Positions 35,862 through 45,352 are shown, numbered from the stretch's first letter. The stretch is DNA of 64,000 nt from Thermoanaerobacterium sp. RBIITD (GCF_900205865.1 NZ_LT906662.1:310001-374000), one strand, 5' to 3'. Notes: generated by a model not told the origin, from the sequence alone. Program-made: numbers and translations.

Positions 35862-36620
35862 TTACTGCATCCACATAATGTTTAATCCATTATCTAATTT
35901 TACATATTGCTTAGCTGTTACTTTTATAGGACTTCCTTCAATATTTATTAAAATATTTTTAAGCCCCCGCTCTGTAATTTTTCTGCCTTTAGTAAACTCC
36001 AATGGCACTTCTTCTTTTATTAACCTATACCATCTATCTGTCATATTTTGCAACTTTATATCATCTATATATTCCATCGGTATGGCAGAATACATGTCAA
36101 CAACATCTGATTTATATACTTCTTCTGCTTCATATACACCTTTCTTTTCTAACCATCCCAAATTAAAAGCAGTGCCTAGTGCTACTGATATGCCTTGGGT
36201 ATAATACATCGGCATATCATTTACTATCCATTCTAATTTCTCCATAATATTATTATCAGAATGATGTATCCATATTTGATAGCTTACATATCCAGTTCGT
36301 ATATTAAGCGGTATAACAAGCTCTGTAGCCGCCTGACTGTGATTCTCAGCCGAGCCATTTAAATCATTTTTGCTCTTTATCATAAGATGATTAAGCTTTT
36401 GCATACATTTTTTTATTGGCATTTGACAGGCTACGGCAATTTTGCAATTATCTATAGAAAATGTCTCATAATACGTATCTCTTTCCATACCTAATAGGCC
36501 AGCCACTATACCAGATATTGTAGTTCTAGGAGGTAAAAAATATGAAAGGACCGAAGCATTGGAATGTACTTTCCTAAAATGCGCCATTTTACCATTTACT
36601 GAAAATGATACTACTTTCAT
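35862..36620 (-). CDS. cas5: Cas5 (type I-B)
   Basis: 252 residues of the Cas5 RAMP family: KVVSFSVNGKMAHFRKVHSN (which caps the crRNA 5' handle in Cascade) and the PPRTTISGIVAGLLGMERD motif. It follows cas7 after 3 bases and precedes cas3 by 25 bases, the usual I-B order. The gene appears complete. Confidence 0.92.
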   Translation of the reverse strand: MKVVSFSVNGKMAHFRKVHSNASVLSYFLPPRTTISGIVAGLLGMERDTYYETFSIDNCKIAVACQMPIKKCMQKLNHLMIKSKNDLNGSAENHSQAATELVIPLNIRTGYVSYQIWIHHSDNNIMEKLEWIVNDMPMYYTQGISVALGTAFNLGWLEKKGVYEAEEVYKSDVVDMYSAIPMEYIDDIKLQNMTDRWYRLIKEEVPLEFTKGRKITERGLKNILINIEGSPIKVTAKQYVKLDNGLNIMWMQ

Positions 36621-36623
36621 AAT

Positions 36624-37217
36624 CTAACCAACCACCTTATTGGAAATAGGAGCCAATAAATCAACTTCTTTATATAAAGGCATATTTACAAGAGATTTAC
36701 TGGTATCGATATATGGATATACCCAGCCAATTACTTCATCTACATATCCCTTTTGTTTCATTTTTTCTATAACGTTTTTAAGATCTTTAAAATCTATTTT
36801 GACATCATTAAGTGATCTTATAGGTTTATCATCAGGATAAGAAACCTCTAAAAATCGTCTCAAATCTCCTAGAAATACATCAAAATCAGGTTTATACACT
36901 ACTTCAATGTAAAACAAAGGCTGTTGCCCTTGCTTACTATCTGTCTGATTAGCCATAATACCCTGCACTAAAGCTTTTCTAAATATAGAGGCATCATCTT
37001 CTGTCATCCCGGTATATTTTGCGCTATACTTATTCATAGTACCATAGTGAGCAACTAATGCATAATATATCTTATTTTTTTTACCAAACGTAGAACTGTT
37101 ATCATTCATTATAGAAGTTATAGAATTAGATTTAACTTCTTCTACTGGATGAAGAGAATATCCCCAATTCATTTGTACTGGCCCAGTATATGATTTTGAT
37201 ACATTTTCTACTGCCAT
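36624..37217 (-). pseudogene. cas7: Cas7 (Csh2 family), N-terminus deleted
   Basis: The 197-residue frame corresponds to the C-terminal two thirds of a Csh2/Cas7b protein: SYTGPVQMNWGYSLHPVEEV, FGKKNKIYYALVAHYGTMNK and FLGDLRRFLE. Complete members have about 300 residues and begin with an FLFxxDxxxxNPNGDP-type segment that is absent here. The frame upstream of the apparent ATG still reads YFVFGSA, the family's own sequence, then meets a stop, so this ATG is an internal methionine. A deletion has removed about 110 codons and placed the rest inside the 3' end of cas8b. The backbone subunit is probably non-functional. Confidence 0.82.
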
Positions 37218-38803
37218 TGCGCTTCCAAATACAAAATATTCAGTTGTCTACACACATTAAATAAGATTAAATAGCCCATTATTAAATTTCTTATGAAATA
37301 GTCATCTGCATAATCTTTATAATTTTTCTTATATTCAGCTAGACCCATATTGAAATAATTTTTTACTTCATCCTTTTTAAGCTGATTTAATCCCTTATCA
37401 AGACCTTCACACGCATAGCTAAATAACTCATTCATATCAATCTGTTCACCGCATAATAATGCTTTGTAAAGTGATAATACTTTACCTGTCCATTTATTGC
37501 TATTCTTATCTTGATATACTGGAATTAATCTATAAATACTAGCAAGAGACATGTATTTTATATGTTGCCACATCATATTGACATTATGGCCAATAAGCTC
37601 CATTATCTTTTTAAAACGTACTGTAGGCACATCTTCTATAGTCTGCAATACACTAAATGATGTACCATCTGTTCTATATACTACAAAGTTCAGACTATAA
37701 TAAACAATTTCATCTACACTGGCAAGCGCTTCAATGTTTTGAAGCCAATTATTTGCATCATCTTCTTTTAAAGCAAGATCCGCTTCTCTTTTTAACTTAT
37801 ATAAGAAATTGTAATCAAAATCTTTAATTAATCCTTCAGGCAATATAAAAACATCCTCGCCCGCTATCTTGCCTCTAAACATTTTTTGAATTTTCTTATC
37901 TCCATTAAGAAGATCTAAATAACAATCATGACATATGGAATATGTATTTTCATAGTTGAAATTATCAAGGATTTGAGACGTATTCTTAGTTGTTATTTCA
38001 AATAGCTTGTTTATCCCTTTTCTATCAAAATTTTTTATATAATCTTCGGTTTTAACATCATCTTTTTCTTTATGGCATATATAGCACACCTTTTTACTTT
38101 GTAAAGAAGGAGTGCAGCTTTCGTTTTCAATATTTTTATCTAACTTTACCAGCTTTATATATTCAGGATATTCAGATAAGACAACACGTTGCCCATCTTC
38201 CTGTAGGACTACAGGTACAACTAATAGAAACCGGTTTTTTTTGTTTTTTTCTCCAATTCCTATTCTAATAAATTGTTCAGGAGATACAACTTTATCACCA
38301 TCTTCAGTGGACTTTGATAATGTTATTTTAGCTTTATTTGTATTTTCAGTAAGACCTTTAATCAAATAATTATCTGGCAATAAAAACATCTTATAATTTA
38401 TGTTGCCAGCACCTTTCTTTTTACTTAAAGTGACTAACCCACTATCCTCCATCTTTTTAATAATCAAAGCCATTTTTCCATCCTGCATACCGTATTTACA
38501 AAGCATATTATATAAATCACTTATGGTACTTGTTAAAAGATAAGATAAAGATTCAGCATCCCTACTAAGGTAATACTGAAAGCCGCTGCCTGAATTGTTT
38601 CCAAAATATAATAATTGCTCTGTGGTATTCTCCTTCACAGGTTCTCCTGATTCAAAATAAATTTTTTTATGTTTAATATCAAATACCATATATACTACAT
38701 ATCCTTGTTCATCATTTTTTATTCTAGGCAATTCTTCTATAAGGCATTCGATATCGTCTGATCTATATTTACCTAAAGTTGCAGTAATAGCAGTTAGATT
38801 CAT
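37208..38803 (-). CDS. cas8b: Cas8b (Csh1 family), C-terminus altered by deletion
   Basis: 531 residues with the Csh1 features: MNLTAITATLGKYRSDDIE start and a zinc-binding pair CYICHKE (about 244) and CHDCY (about 293). It is the large subunit of the type I-B interference complex. The last codons (NILYLEAQW) are cas7 DNA read in the wrong frame: the same bases in the cas7 frame give EYFVFGSAMA. So the natural C-terminus, of unknown length, is lost and the protein ends in the out-of-frame cas7 scrap. Start ATG follows GAGGT with a predicted promoter upstream. No cas6 precedes it. Confidence 0.87.
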   Translation of the reverse strand: MNLTAITATLGKYRSDDIECLIEELPRIKNDEQGYVVYMVFDIKHKKIYFESGEPVKENTTEQLLYFGNNSGSGFQYYLSRDAESLSYLLTSTISDLYNMLCKYGMQDGKMALIIKKMEDSGLVTLSKKKGAGNINYKMFLLPDNYLIKGLTENTNKAKITLSKSTEDGDKVVSPEQFIRIGIGEKNKKNRFLLVVPVVLQEDGQRVVLSEYPEYIKLVKLDKNIENESCTPSLQSKKVCYICHKEKDDVKTEDYIKNFDRKGINKLFEITTKNTSQILDNFNYENTYSICHDCYLDLLNGDKKIQKMFRGKIAGEDVFILPEGLIKDFDYNFLYKLKREADLALKEDDANNWLQNIEALASVDEIVYYSLNFVVYRTDGTSFSVLQTIEDVPTVRFKKIMELIGHNVNMMWQHIKYMSLASIYRLIPVYQDKNSNKWTGKVLSLYKALLCGEQIDMNELFSYACEGLDKGLNQLKKDEVKNYFNMGLAEYKKNYKDYADDYFIRNLIMGYLILFNVCRQLNILYLEAQWQ

Positions 38804-38830
38804 CTTATTACCTCATTCCATTAACATAAT

Positions 38831-38860
38831 TTAATACATACTGGTCTTTAAATTAGTCAA
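38831..38860 (-). promoter_or_regulatory. Predicted promoter of the cas operon
   Basis: Minus strand TTGACT (38855-38860) and TATTAA (38831-38836) with an 18-bp spacer, about 28 bases before the cas8b ATG. Confidence 0.45.
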
Positions 38861-38924
38861 ATGCATCATTTTAACTTTTATTTTATCAAATGTTATGGAC
38901 ATGATGTGGTACTTTATTTATAAA

Positions 38925-39065
38925 AAGAATTTAAAATCAGCAGATCATCACCAGTTATTATATAATTTGCATTTACATAAACAGCTTCATTAAGTATAAT
39001 GTTATCCTTTTTGTCTCTACAATCTGTTATCTTATCGTATATAACAAGCATTATTGTCTTTATCG
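38925..39065 (-). pseudogene. Fragment of PIN-domain toxin (copy C)
   Basis: Matches 43445-43590 of the intact PIN toxin gene (shared AAAATCAGCAGATCATCA, CCAGTTATTATATAATTTGC and GTCTCTACAATC-GTTATC), that is the C-terminal third encoding DCRDEKDN-MILEEAV and YIITGD. It is broken by an indel and has no start. It belongs to a third, scrambled copy of the PIN/antitoxin/GNAT block. Confidence 0.8.
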
Positions 39066-39179
39066 CTTCTTATGCACCAAGTTTTACGCATATTTTTTCT
39101 CTCTTGATCCGAAAGCGGCACAATATCACCACCACAAGCTTTAATAATTTAATTCTATCATTTTCCAGTAAAATAATCA

Positions 39180-39402
39180 ATTAATCTTCAATTCCATTCT
39201 TCTATTTTTTGTCGTCATGCCTAAACTTTCGTAAAACTTAATAGCATCGCTATTAAATTCCCATACAGTTAATTCAAGTGTATCATAAGCTGATTTTTTT
39301 ACATAATCAACAATATGTCTAAAAAGCTTTCTCCCCACACCTTTTCTTCTATGAGTGGAACTAACACATAAATCATCTATATAGACAAATTTTCTCTCTA
39401 TT
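39180..39402 (-). pseudogene. C-terminal fragment of GNAT acetyltransferase (copy C)
   Basis: The last 73 codons match the acetyltransferases at 12236 and 44193 (FVYIDDLCVSSTHRRKGVGR, LELTVWEFNSDAIKFYESLG). The N-terminal half is gone and the coding end is joined to a scrap of the XRE gene on the opposite strand. Confidence 0.85.
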
Positions 39403-39472
39403 GATGAAATGTATAAAAAGCAGCAAGAATAACTCGCCAAAGATCCTGAATATAGAAAAGATTTTGAATAAA
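39403..39472 (+). pseudogene. 3' end fragment of an XRE regulator gene
   Basis: Matches the last 70 or so bases of the XRE gene at 19081-19521 (shared AAAGATCCTGAATATAGAAA then GATTTTGAATAAA), with an internal TAA replacing AAA. It is fused head-to-head with the acetyltransferase fragment. Confidence 0.8.
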
Positions 39473-39634
39473 AAGTTAAATTGCGTATGCTAATATAGAT
39501 GTTCACTGGTGATCAAAATCAATCAGTGGAAAGACATACACTTTTCACATACTACTCATTGTGTACCCCAGAAAATGTCCTCACTGGTCTTTATTGTACT
39601 ACTCTTTCGTATACTCACTCAAAATAGTAAATGT

Positions 39635-40909
39635 TCAACTCCAAACAACTTCATCGATATAATTCATCAATTCATACCTTCTACTTTCATCAGTAATTAA
39701 CTCTGCAATTTTAATAAGATTTACTGGTTGTAAGATTATACTTGCTATTTTAGAACCTGAAACAGGATCATTAATGTCAATCTTTTGTATAGTAGGAATA
39801 TCACTTGTGGCTGGATAAAGTATTGTTGAAGTCTTATTTCCAATACCACTTACTGCATAAACCGATAACTGATATAACATCTCCCGTGGCAAATCATCAT
39901 GCCATAAATCTCTATACTTGGCATCTATTAACTTTATTACCTTACCTTGCTTGACAATTGCAAAGTCTGGCCTCGGTGTTGGAGACTTTTTTAGGCGTGG
40001 GTTAAACTCTGCAACATATGTAAACATATCATGCAAGCTATACTGACATTTCACAGAAAAACCTCCGCCAAAATCTTCTAATAATCGTCCTATCAATGTT
40101 TCAAAAAATGCATTCATATCAAAAAAATATCCATTAAGGTCAATTGAACTTAAACCATCCTCTAACTGTATACCTTGTGATTCATACAAGATGTTTATTA
40201 TTCTAAGTATAGAGGAATATCTTTCTGTCAGTCTATTAATACTATTCCAAGCACGATTCAAGCTAGTTCGCGTAAGAATAATATCGCATACATTTTCTTT
40301 AAGATAAGAAATCAGTCTTTGAAGGTTAAATTTTAATCTGTCATCCATTACCAGCTTCAACCCGAGTCTTAAACCAGAAAGTAAAATCTGATTAAGTATA
40401 TTGTCTTCATCTCTAGCAAAGTATCTACACGGTAATGTATCCTTTATTAATCCACCTTGAGCACAAAGCTTATTCATATCAATTCTGCCTCTTGGCGATG
40501 ACAAACATTCTTCTTCCTTTATATAGCTTTTTTGAAGTCCTCTTTGAATCAAATCTTCTGCCTCAACATAAAGTTCATAAATAAGCAAATCAAAAAAAGA
40601 AAAATTACCTAAGTTATGCTCTGCAGTATTAAATAACTTTAGATCTCTAAGTCCATATGCATATCTTAGAAGCTGATACAACGGTAGCCCATTTATCTTA
40701 GGATAAACATCAATCTGTAAATCCCCAAGTTTAACTCTTCCAACATATGAATTACTCTTAATTGATAGGCCACCTCTAATCTCTATAATTTCTAATATTC
40801 CCTTGCCTGTAAGAATTTTTGCTAAATTGCGAACGCCGCTATCCGCTAATTCTACACCATCCAAAACTATGCCGTCCCACTCTTTTAAACTGACTATCTT
40901 AGTCATCAT
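39635..40909 (-). CDS. mcrC: McrC, nuclease subunit of McrBC restriction system
   Basis: 424 residues. The N-terminal part reads IEIRGGLSIKSNSYVGRVKL and FNPRLKK-like strands; the C-terminal PD-(D/E)xK nuclease is visible as PRPDFAIV followed by KLIDAKYRDL. McrC cuts DNA when activated by the McrB GTPase at methylated sites. It overlaps the mcrB 3' end by 4 bases, the usual coupling. Confidence 0.92.
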   Translation of the reverse strand: MMTKIVSLKEWDGIVLDGVELADSGVRNLAKILTGKGILEIIEIRGGLSIKSNSYVGRVKLGDLQIDVYPKINGLPLYQLLRYAYGLRDLKLFNTAEHNLGNFSFFDLLIYELYVEAEDLIQRGLQKSYIKEEECLSSPRGRIDMNKLCAQGGLIKDTLPCRYFARDEDNILNQILLSGLRLGLKLVMDDRLKFNLQRLISYLKENVCDIILTRTSLNRAWNSINRLTERYSSILRIINILYESQGIQLEDGLSSIDLNGYFFDMNAFFETLIGRLLEDFGGGFSVKCQYSLHDMFTYVAEFNPRLKKSPTPRPDFAIVKQGKVIKLIDAKYRDLWHDDLPREMLYQLSVYAVSGIGNKTSTILYPATSDIPTIQKIDINDPVSGSKIASIILQPVNLIKIAELITDESRRYELMNYIDEVVWS

Positions 40910-43185
40910 GATTCCTCACTATTATTTTGATTATCTTCACTGTCATTATCTTCATCTGCTACATCATCATTGGTTGTCTCCACGCCTATGCGAATATCAG
41001 GACATGGTGATAGTAATGCTGTTACTAAATCAGAAATATCCGGTGTATCAAATAATTCATATCTAATCGTCTGATTTTTTACATCTACAATACTTCCACC
41101 TAAAATATTAGAAATCAATTCATAATCACCATAACAATATTCTTCAATAAGCGGAATAATATCTTCTTTTATAATTCTTTTAAACTTCTCATTATCTATA
41201 ATGGGTTTTTCCTTCTCTAAAAAATATGAATGGCCGATTTGCAGATTGCGAGCATCTTTGCCAAGGTTCTCACATATTCTACTATTTAATTCCTTTAGCC
41301 ATTCTGCAAGTGGTAAACCTTCAAATACCACACCATCAAATAGGCTATAATCTGGCATTAACTCTATAAAGCCAAAGCGTCTGCGAAGTGCAACATCTAA
41401 AAGAGCAATCGAACGATCTGCTGTATTCATCGTCCCTACAATATATACGTTGTCTGGCACTTTGAAAGATTCATTTGAAAATGGAAGTATAACCTCTTTG
41501 CCGCGCTTTCCTACTTCAATAAGTGTAATGAGTTCTCCGAAAATACGTGATATATCTCCGCGATTTATCTCATCAATAATCAAATAAAACTTTTTATCTG
41601 AATTTTCCATTGCATCTTTGCATATTCTCTTAAATATCCCATCTTTTAATTCAAATACCGTTTGATTATTTACAACCCTTGGTTTAATTCCTTCTATAAA
41701 ATCTTCATATCCATATGATGGATGAAAGCAGCACATGCGAACATAACCATTTGTCGTACTGTCACCCAATATCAAAGCTTTTTCATTCTGTGAAAGTGAA
41801 TCATAAGGCTTGTGAAATAGACTTCTTGCTGCAAATTCACTGCAAGCTTTTTCAGCATAGTATGTTTTCCCTGTTCCAGGAGGTCCATATAAAATGACTT
41901 GCTTCTTGCGCGCTAGTACACCTTCTATTTCTGCAACTGTACCCGTAAGAGGTTTTAATATAGGCTCAATCTTAATTTCATCAATTTCTTCACTCATCAA
42001 TCTTCTAATTTCAAAGATGTTATCAATATCTCTATATTGGAAACAGGCAGTTAGTTTCCCAGTGCTAGCTTTTGGTAAATGAACAGGTTCTTTAAATATT
42101 TTTACCCATTCGACATTTCTACAATGTGAATAAGGTCTATCTTTTACATATTCATAATTCCCAATAACTTTACCTATTCCTAGTACTTTCTCACCAAGTG
42201 CTGCTACTACAACATCTCCAATTTCAATATTTCTGTAAAATTTTATTATTTCTCCAGCTTTTCTACTTGCTACATTATTGTCATATCCATAAAGTTTTTT
42301 AAGTTCCTGAGCAATATCCTCTTTAATGCTCTTACTTTCATCGTATGAAGTCAAATTACCCAGTTTTGCCCAGCCTATACCTACATATGAATTCGACTTC
42401 ATATCCTCCCAATAGCTATTGCCATTATCACCTGTGCCAATCCTAAAATAATTTACAGGCGGTCCAAACAATACACACATTGAATTCATTACATAACTTG
42501 TAGGTAATCCTGTCTTTTTTATAATTTGCATTAATTGCCCAGACATCGTATAAAGTTTATCATCTTGCACTGGCTTTATATTGCAGCAAATAAGGGCATG
42601 TACTTGCCATCTTGTAGAATGAAAGGCATCTATTTTATTTGGATATAGTATATGATAGTACTTATGCACCCATCCAAGGTTTTGCATATTATATACTAAT
42701 GTGTTGCTTAGTTGTTCCTGTAGCTTTATATAGTCTTCTATACTTGCATCATCTGAAAGTTTATCAATCAAATTTGCACCAGCAACTAAAGCATCTCTTA
42801 TTTTTCTGCCAAGTTCAACCGCTTCATCAACAGATAAAATAGTAGGATTTTGAGGGTTACCTGTGACCCACTTGCCGTCAGAGCTTCTTTTAAACATGAT
42901 AAACTTATATGAACTACCACCAGAAATGCTGCCATAACTATTAGAATTTGTTTTAAATTCATCATCGTTTTTGAATTCCAGCCAATAACTTAATCCATCT
43001 TTATTACCAATATTAAAGATAGTATCTATCAAAAGTTCACCATCTAAACTTTTTAATCTTTCAGGGCTGAATTTTTCTTTAAATATGTTATATCCCTGAT
43101 TTAATTGTTCAAGAGGCAATAGTTTTTTATCTGTCAGGAGTTTGTCACAAGTCTTCTTTATTTCTTCTATCACATGATCATCCAC
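40906..43185 (-). CDS. mcrB: McrB, AAA+ GTPase of McrBC with EVE-like reader domain
   Basis: 759 residues with a GTG start behind GGAGG. The N-terminal third (to about 210) is of unassigned type (DNA-binding or DUF3578-like region). Residues about 265-380 look like an EVE/PUA-type base-reading domain (VGIGWAKLGNL, AGEIIKFYRNIEIGDVVVAA, LGIGKVIGNYEY), which in relatives binds modified cytosine. The AAA+ domain has GPPGTGKT near residue 440, LIIDEINRGDISRIFGEL and the McrB-type GTMNTADRSIALLDVALRRR motif. Together with McrC it restricts DNA carrying modified bases. A 57-bp piece of this gene is copied at 19552. Confidence 0.92.
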   Translation of the reverse strand: MDDHVIEEIKKTCDKLLTDKKLLPLEQLNQGYNIFKEKFSPERLKSLDGELLIDTIFNIGNKDGLSYWLEFKNDDEFKTNSNSYGSISGGSSYKFIMFKRSSDGKWVTGNPQNPTILSVDEAVELGRKIRDALVAGANLIDKLSDDASIEDYIKLQEQLSNTLVYNMQNLGWVHKYYHILYPNKIDAFHSTRWQVHALICCNIKPVQDDKLYTMSGQLMQIIKKTGLPTSYVMNSMCVLFGPPVNYFRIGTGDNGNSYWEDMKSNSYVGIGWAKLGNLTSYDESKSIKEDIAQELKKLYGYDNNVASRKAGEIIKFYRNIEIGDVVVAALGEKVLGIGKVIGNYEYVKDRPYSHCRNVEWVKIFKEPVHLPKASTGKLTACFQYRDIDNIFEIRRLMSEEIDEIKIEPILKPLTGTVAEIEGVLARKKQVILYGPPGTGKTYYAEKACSEFAARSLFHKPYDSLSQNEKALILGDSTTNGYVRMCCFHPSYGYEDFIEGIKPRVVNNQTVFELKDGIFKRICKDAMENSDKKFYLIIDEINRGDISRIFGELITLIEVGKRGKEVILPFSNESFKVPDNVYIVGTMNTADRSIALLDVALRRRFGFIELMPDYSLFDGVVFEGLPLAEWLKELNSRICENLGKDARNLQIGHSYFLEKEKPIIDNEKFKRIIKEDIIPLIEEYCYGDYELISNILGGSIVDVKNQTIRYELFDTPDISDLVTALLSPCPDIRIGVETTNDDVADEDNDSEDNQNNSEES

Positions 43186-43277
43186 TAAAATACCTCCATT
43201 TCAATCATATATAATTTTTTGTTACTCTCCTGAAAGGTTCCATTCCATATAATTATAGCCATCACCAAAAAGCATGG

Positions 43278-43322
43278 CATGACTAAAAAACTGGACTTGC
43301 GTCAATACAGTAGACACAAGCC
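43278..43322. mobile_element. Isolated IS3-family terminal sequence
   Basis: AAAAAACTGGACTTGCGTCA followed by TACAGTAGACACAAGCCCC repeats the sequence at 11636-11681 and is the reverse complement of the IS3 end at 32926-32966. It borders the PIN/antitoxin/GNAT block just as in copy A, so the block may have moved with IS ends. Confidence 0.55.
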
Positions 43323-43390
43323 CCACTTCATAACCCATATTTACAATTATTTAACTATCAATACACGCATAAACAACTATTTTGTGTCCT

Positions 43391-43810
43391 TTATAAATCA
43401 TAAAGTTCATTTAAAAAATCTCTTAACATAACAATTTTTATCCATCTATAAGGATTCAAAATCAGCAGATCATCATCACCAGTTATTATATAATTTGCAT
43501 TTCCATAGACAGCTTCCTCAAGTATCATGTTATCCTTTTCGTCTCTACAATCAGTTATCTTATCGTATATAGCAGGCATAATTGCTTTTAGAGAAATTAA
43601 TTCAACTAATTCATCTATTTCCGCTTTAGAAATATATTTTTCAAATTTAGGTCTGTTTAACACTTCTTTTATTTCAAGCAATTGCTCTGATGACATTATA
43701 AGTATATATTCGTCGTTAATGATATCTTTTAACAAAAACCTAGCCTTTTTGCTACCTAAAAAAGCACTTATAAAAATGTTAGTATCTACAACTATTTTAA
43801 TTTTTCCCAT
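43391..43810 (-). CDS. PIN-domain toxin (copy B, intact)
   Basis: 139 residues from the ATG at 43810, which has GAAGGAAG upstream; the longer frame to 43828 is inside the antitoxin gene. PIN ribonuclease signatures: KIVVDTNIFISAFLG (first catalytic Asp, residue 9), an acidic middle (TDCRDEKDN) and YIITGDDDLL near the end. It belongs to the 'putative toxin component, PIN family' group. It overlaps the antitoxin by 14 bases. Confidence 0.88.
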   Translation of the reverse strand: MGKIKIVVDTNIFISAFLGSKKARFLLKDIINDEYILIMSSEQLLEIKEVLNRPKFEKYISKAEIDELVELISLKAIMPAIYDKITDCRDEKDNMILEEAVYGNANYIITGDDDLLILNPYRWIKIVMLRDFLNELYDL

Positions 43811-44012
43811 ATCTCTTCCTTCTAACATCCTCTACTTCTTTTGTTATGTCACCTAAAGATATTGGGTCCGTATCAGCTCTTTCATTAATTTTATCAACTA
43901 TTTCAAGCAATTTATTGTTTATTTCATTTTGCATTCTTTTATAAATTATTTTTTTTTCTGCAAATGATAAACTATCTATTAAATTCCACACTTCGTTTAA
44001 ATTTGATTTCAT
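43797..44012 (-). CDS. Antitoxin of the PIN toxin (copy B, intact)
   Basis: 71 residues, charged, with an N-terminal helical region (NEVWNLIDSLSFAEKKIIYK) and a C-terminal EVEDVRRKRYG tail. No HTH is obvious, but small proteins of this type upstream of PIN toxins act as antitoxins. Identification rests on size, overlap with the PIN gene and the duplicated, co-decaying arrangement in copy A. Confidence 0.72.
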   Translation of the reverse strand: MKSNLNEVWNLIDSLSFAEKKIIYKRMQNEINNKLLEIVDKINERADTDPISLGDITKEVEDVRRKRYGKN

Positions 44013-44192
44013 TGTTAATCACTCCTAAAAATCTTGACATTATTCTGATTTTCATAATTTTCTCCTATCCTTTATTTATCTTAATTTTAACATTTTACTT
44101 AAATATTATCAACCAATCATGTTTCTTCTAATATAAACATCATAATTATTGTAATTAATGAAAAGGCATAAAAAAGAATTTAAAGATTTTTG

Positions 44193-44669
44193 TTAAATCT
44201 TCAATTCCATTCTTCTATTTCTTGTCGTCATACCCAATCCCACATAAAACTTAATAGCATCGCTGTTAAATTCCCATACAGTTAATTCTAGCGCATCATA
44301 ACCAGATTTTTTTGCATAATCAACAATATGTCTAAATAGCATTCTTCCTACACCTTTTCTTCTATGATTTGAGCTAACACATAAATCATCTATATAGGCA
44401 AATTTTCTCTGTATAAGAATTGGAATATTTCTCGTAGTCATTATCTCTATAATGCTGTAAGCTATTATTTCATTATTACAATCTTCAGCGACAAAAATCT
44501 TTGTTTTATCGTCATCTAATATCTCCTTAAATCTTTCTTCTGTAAATGGATTGTCCACATCTGCATACACATCTGGCCTATTTTTAACATGTAGACTATG
44601 TACTTCTTTAACAAGAGTACTTATTGATTTATAATCATTAAATAATGCTTCTCTTATTTTTATGTTCAC
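44193..44669 (-). CDS. GNAT-family N-acetyltransferase (copy B)
   Basis: 158 residues if it starts at the GTG (44669), which aligns with the ATG of copy A and has GGTGAG 8 bases upstream; an ATG five codons earlier has no ribosome binding site. The core DDLCVSSNHRRKGVGRMLF and ALELTVWEFNSDAIKFYVGL are complete. It lies 180 bp upstream of the PIN antitoxin, as in copy A, and is about 90 percent identical to it by eye. Repeated co-duplication with the toxin pair hints at a functional or mobile association. Confidence 0.87.
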   Translation of the reverse strand: MNIKIREALFNDYKSISTLVKEVHSLHVKNRPDVYADVDNPFTEERFKEILDDDKTKIFVAEDCNNEIIAYSIIEIMTTRNIPILIQRKFAYIDDLCVSSNHRRKGVGRMLFRHIVDYAKKSGYDALELTVWEFNSDAIKFYVGLGMTTRNRRMELKI

Positions 44670-44748
44670 TAGATTTCTCACCACTTTTATTCGGTATTGT
44701 CAAAATATTCCCAAATATCAAACTATAAACAAGTTCCTTATCTACTAC

Positions 44749-44945
44749 CTATTTTTTATTTACTTCATTATCCTTTTTCTGCTGTATTAATTTAAAAATA
44801 TTTACCATAGGCAATTTTACTGGCGGATTTATTCCAGAAAGAGATGTAACAGTTAAAATATATGTCCGTGATAACTGAGAAAGTGTCGTTAAACCATTTA
44901 ACTCTATCATACCTAAAAAATCCTCTTGTTTTAACTTTTGAATAT
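44749..44945 (-). pseudogene. 3' fragment of a SecB-like chaperone gene
   Basis: The last 65 codons match the chaperone at 20906-21364 (KLKQEDFLGM, LTTLSQLSRTYILTVTSLSG, INPPVKLPMVNIFKL). The 5' part of the gene has been deleted, and the fragment is joined out of frame to the truncated antitoxin gene. Confidence 0.85.
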
Positions 44946-45242
44946 TCCAAACAAATGTACCTTAAAATTCCATCCTAACTTTTTTGAAATTTTCCAAAGC
45001 TGTTCAATGGATGGATTATATTGACCACTTTCAAGTTTTGATACCATCGATTGCTTAATTTCCAATTTTTCGGCAAGCTGTTTTTGCGTCAAATCATTTT
45101 TAAGTCTAAATTCATATATTTTCATAGAAATCTCATACAATATCTCATCTAATTCAAACATTTCTTTTGTTGATTCATCAGCTAACCCATCAATTAACTT
45201 CCATGTATCTCCTAATTCAAACTTATTGTCTATAATCTCCAT
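44931..45242 (-). CDS. Orphan HigA-like antitoxin with tail lost
   Basis: About 103 residues from the ATG at 45242, which follows GAGGAGGG. It closely matches the antitoxin at 21361-21759 through the HTH (DLTQKQLAEKLEIKQSMVSK) up to GWNFK. There a deletion of about 420 bp replaces the C-terminal tail with VHLFGIFKS, which is chaperone-gene DNA in the wrong frame. The chaperone-recognition tail is therefore gone and the toxin gene is absent except for its last few codons (around 45270-45300). The DNA-binding part could still act on TTACTTATAAGTAA operators at the intact locus (inference). Confidence 0.7.
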   Translation of the reverse strand: MEIIDNKFELGDTWKLIDGLADESTKEMFELDEILYEISMKIYEFRLKNDLTQKQLAEKLEIKQSMVSKLESGQYNPSIEQLWKISKKLGWNFKVHLFGIFKS

Positions 45243-45352
45243 AATAAAATCCCTCCTCATTTTAATTGCGTTACAGAAGGCTAGTCCAGCAGATCTCTTA
45301 TTTCTTGAGATGTAACCTTCAGATTGTTGATACGAGACAATTCCGCTTTGTA

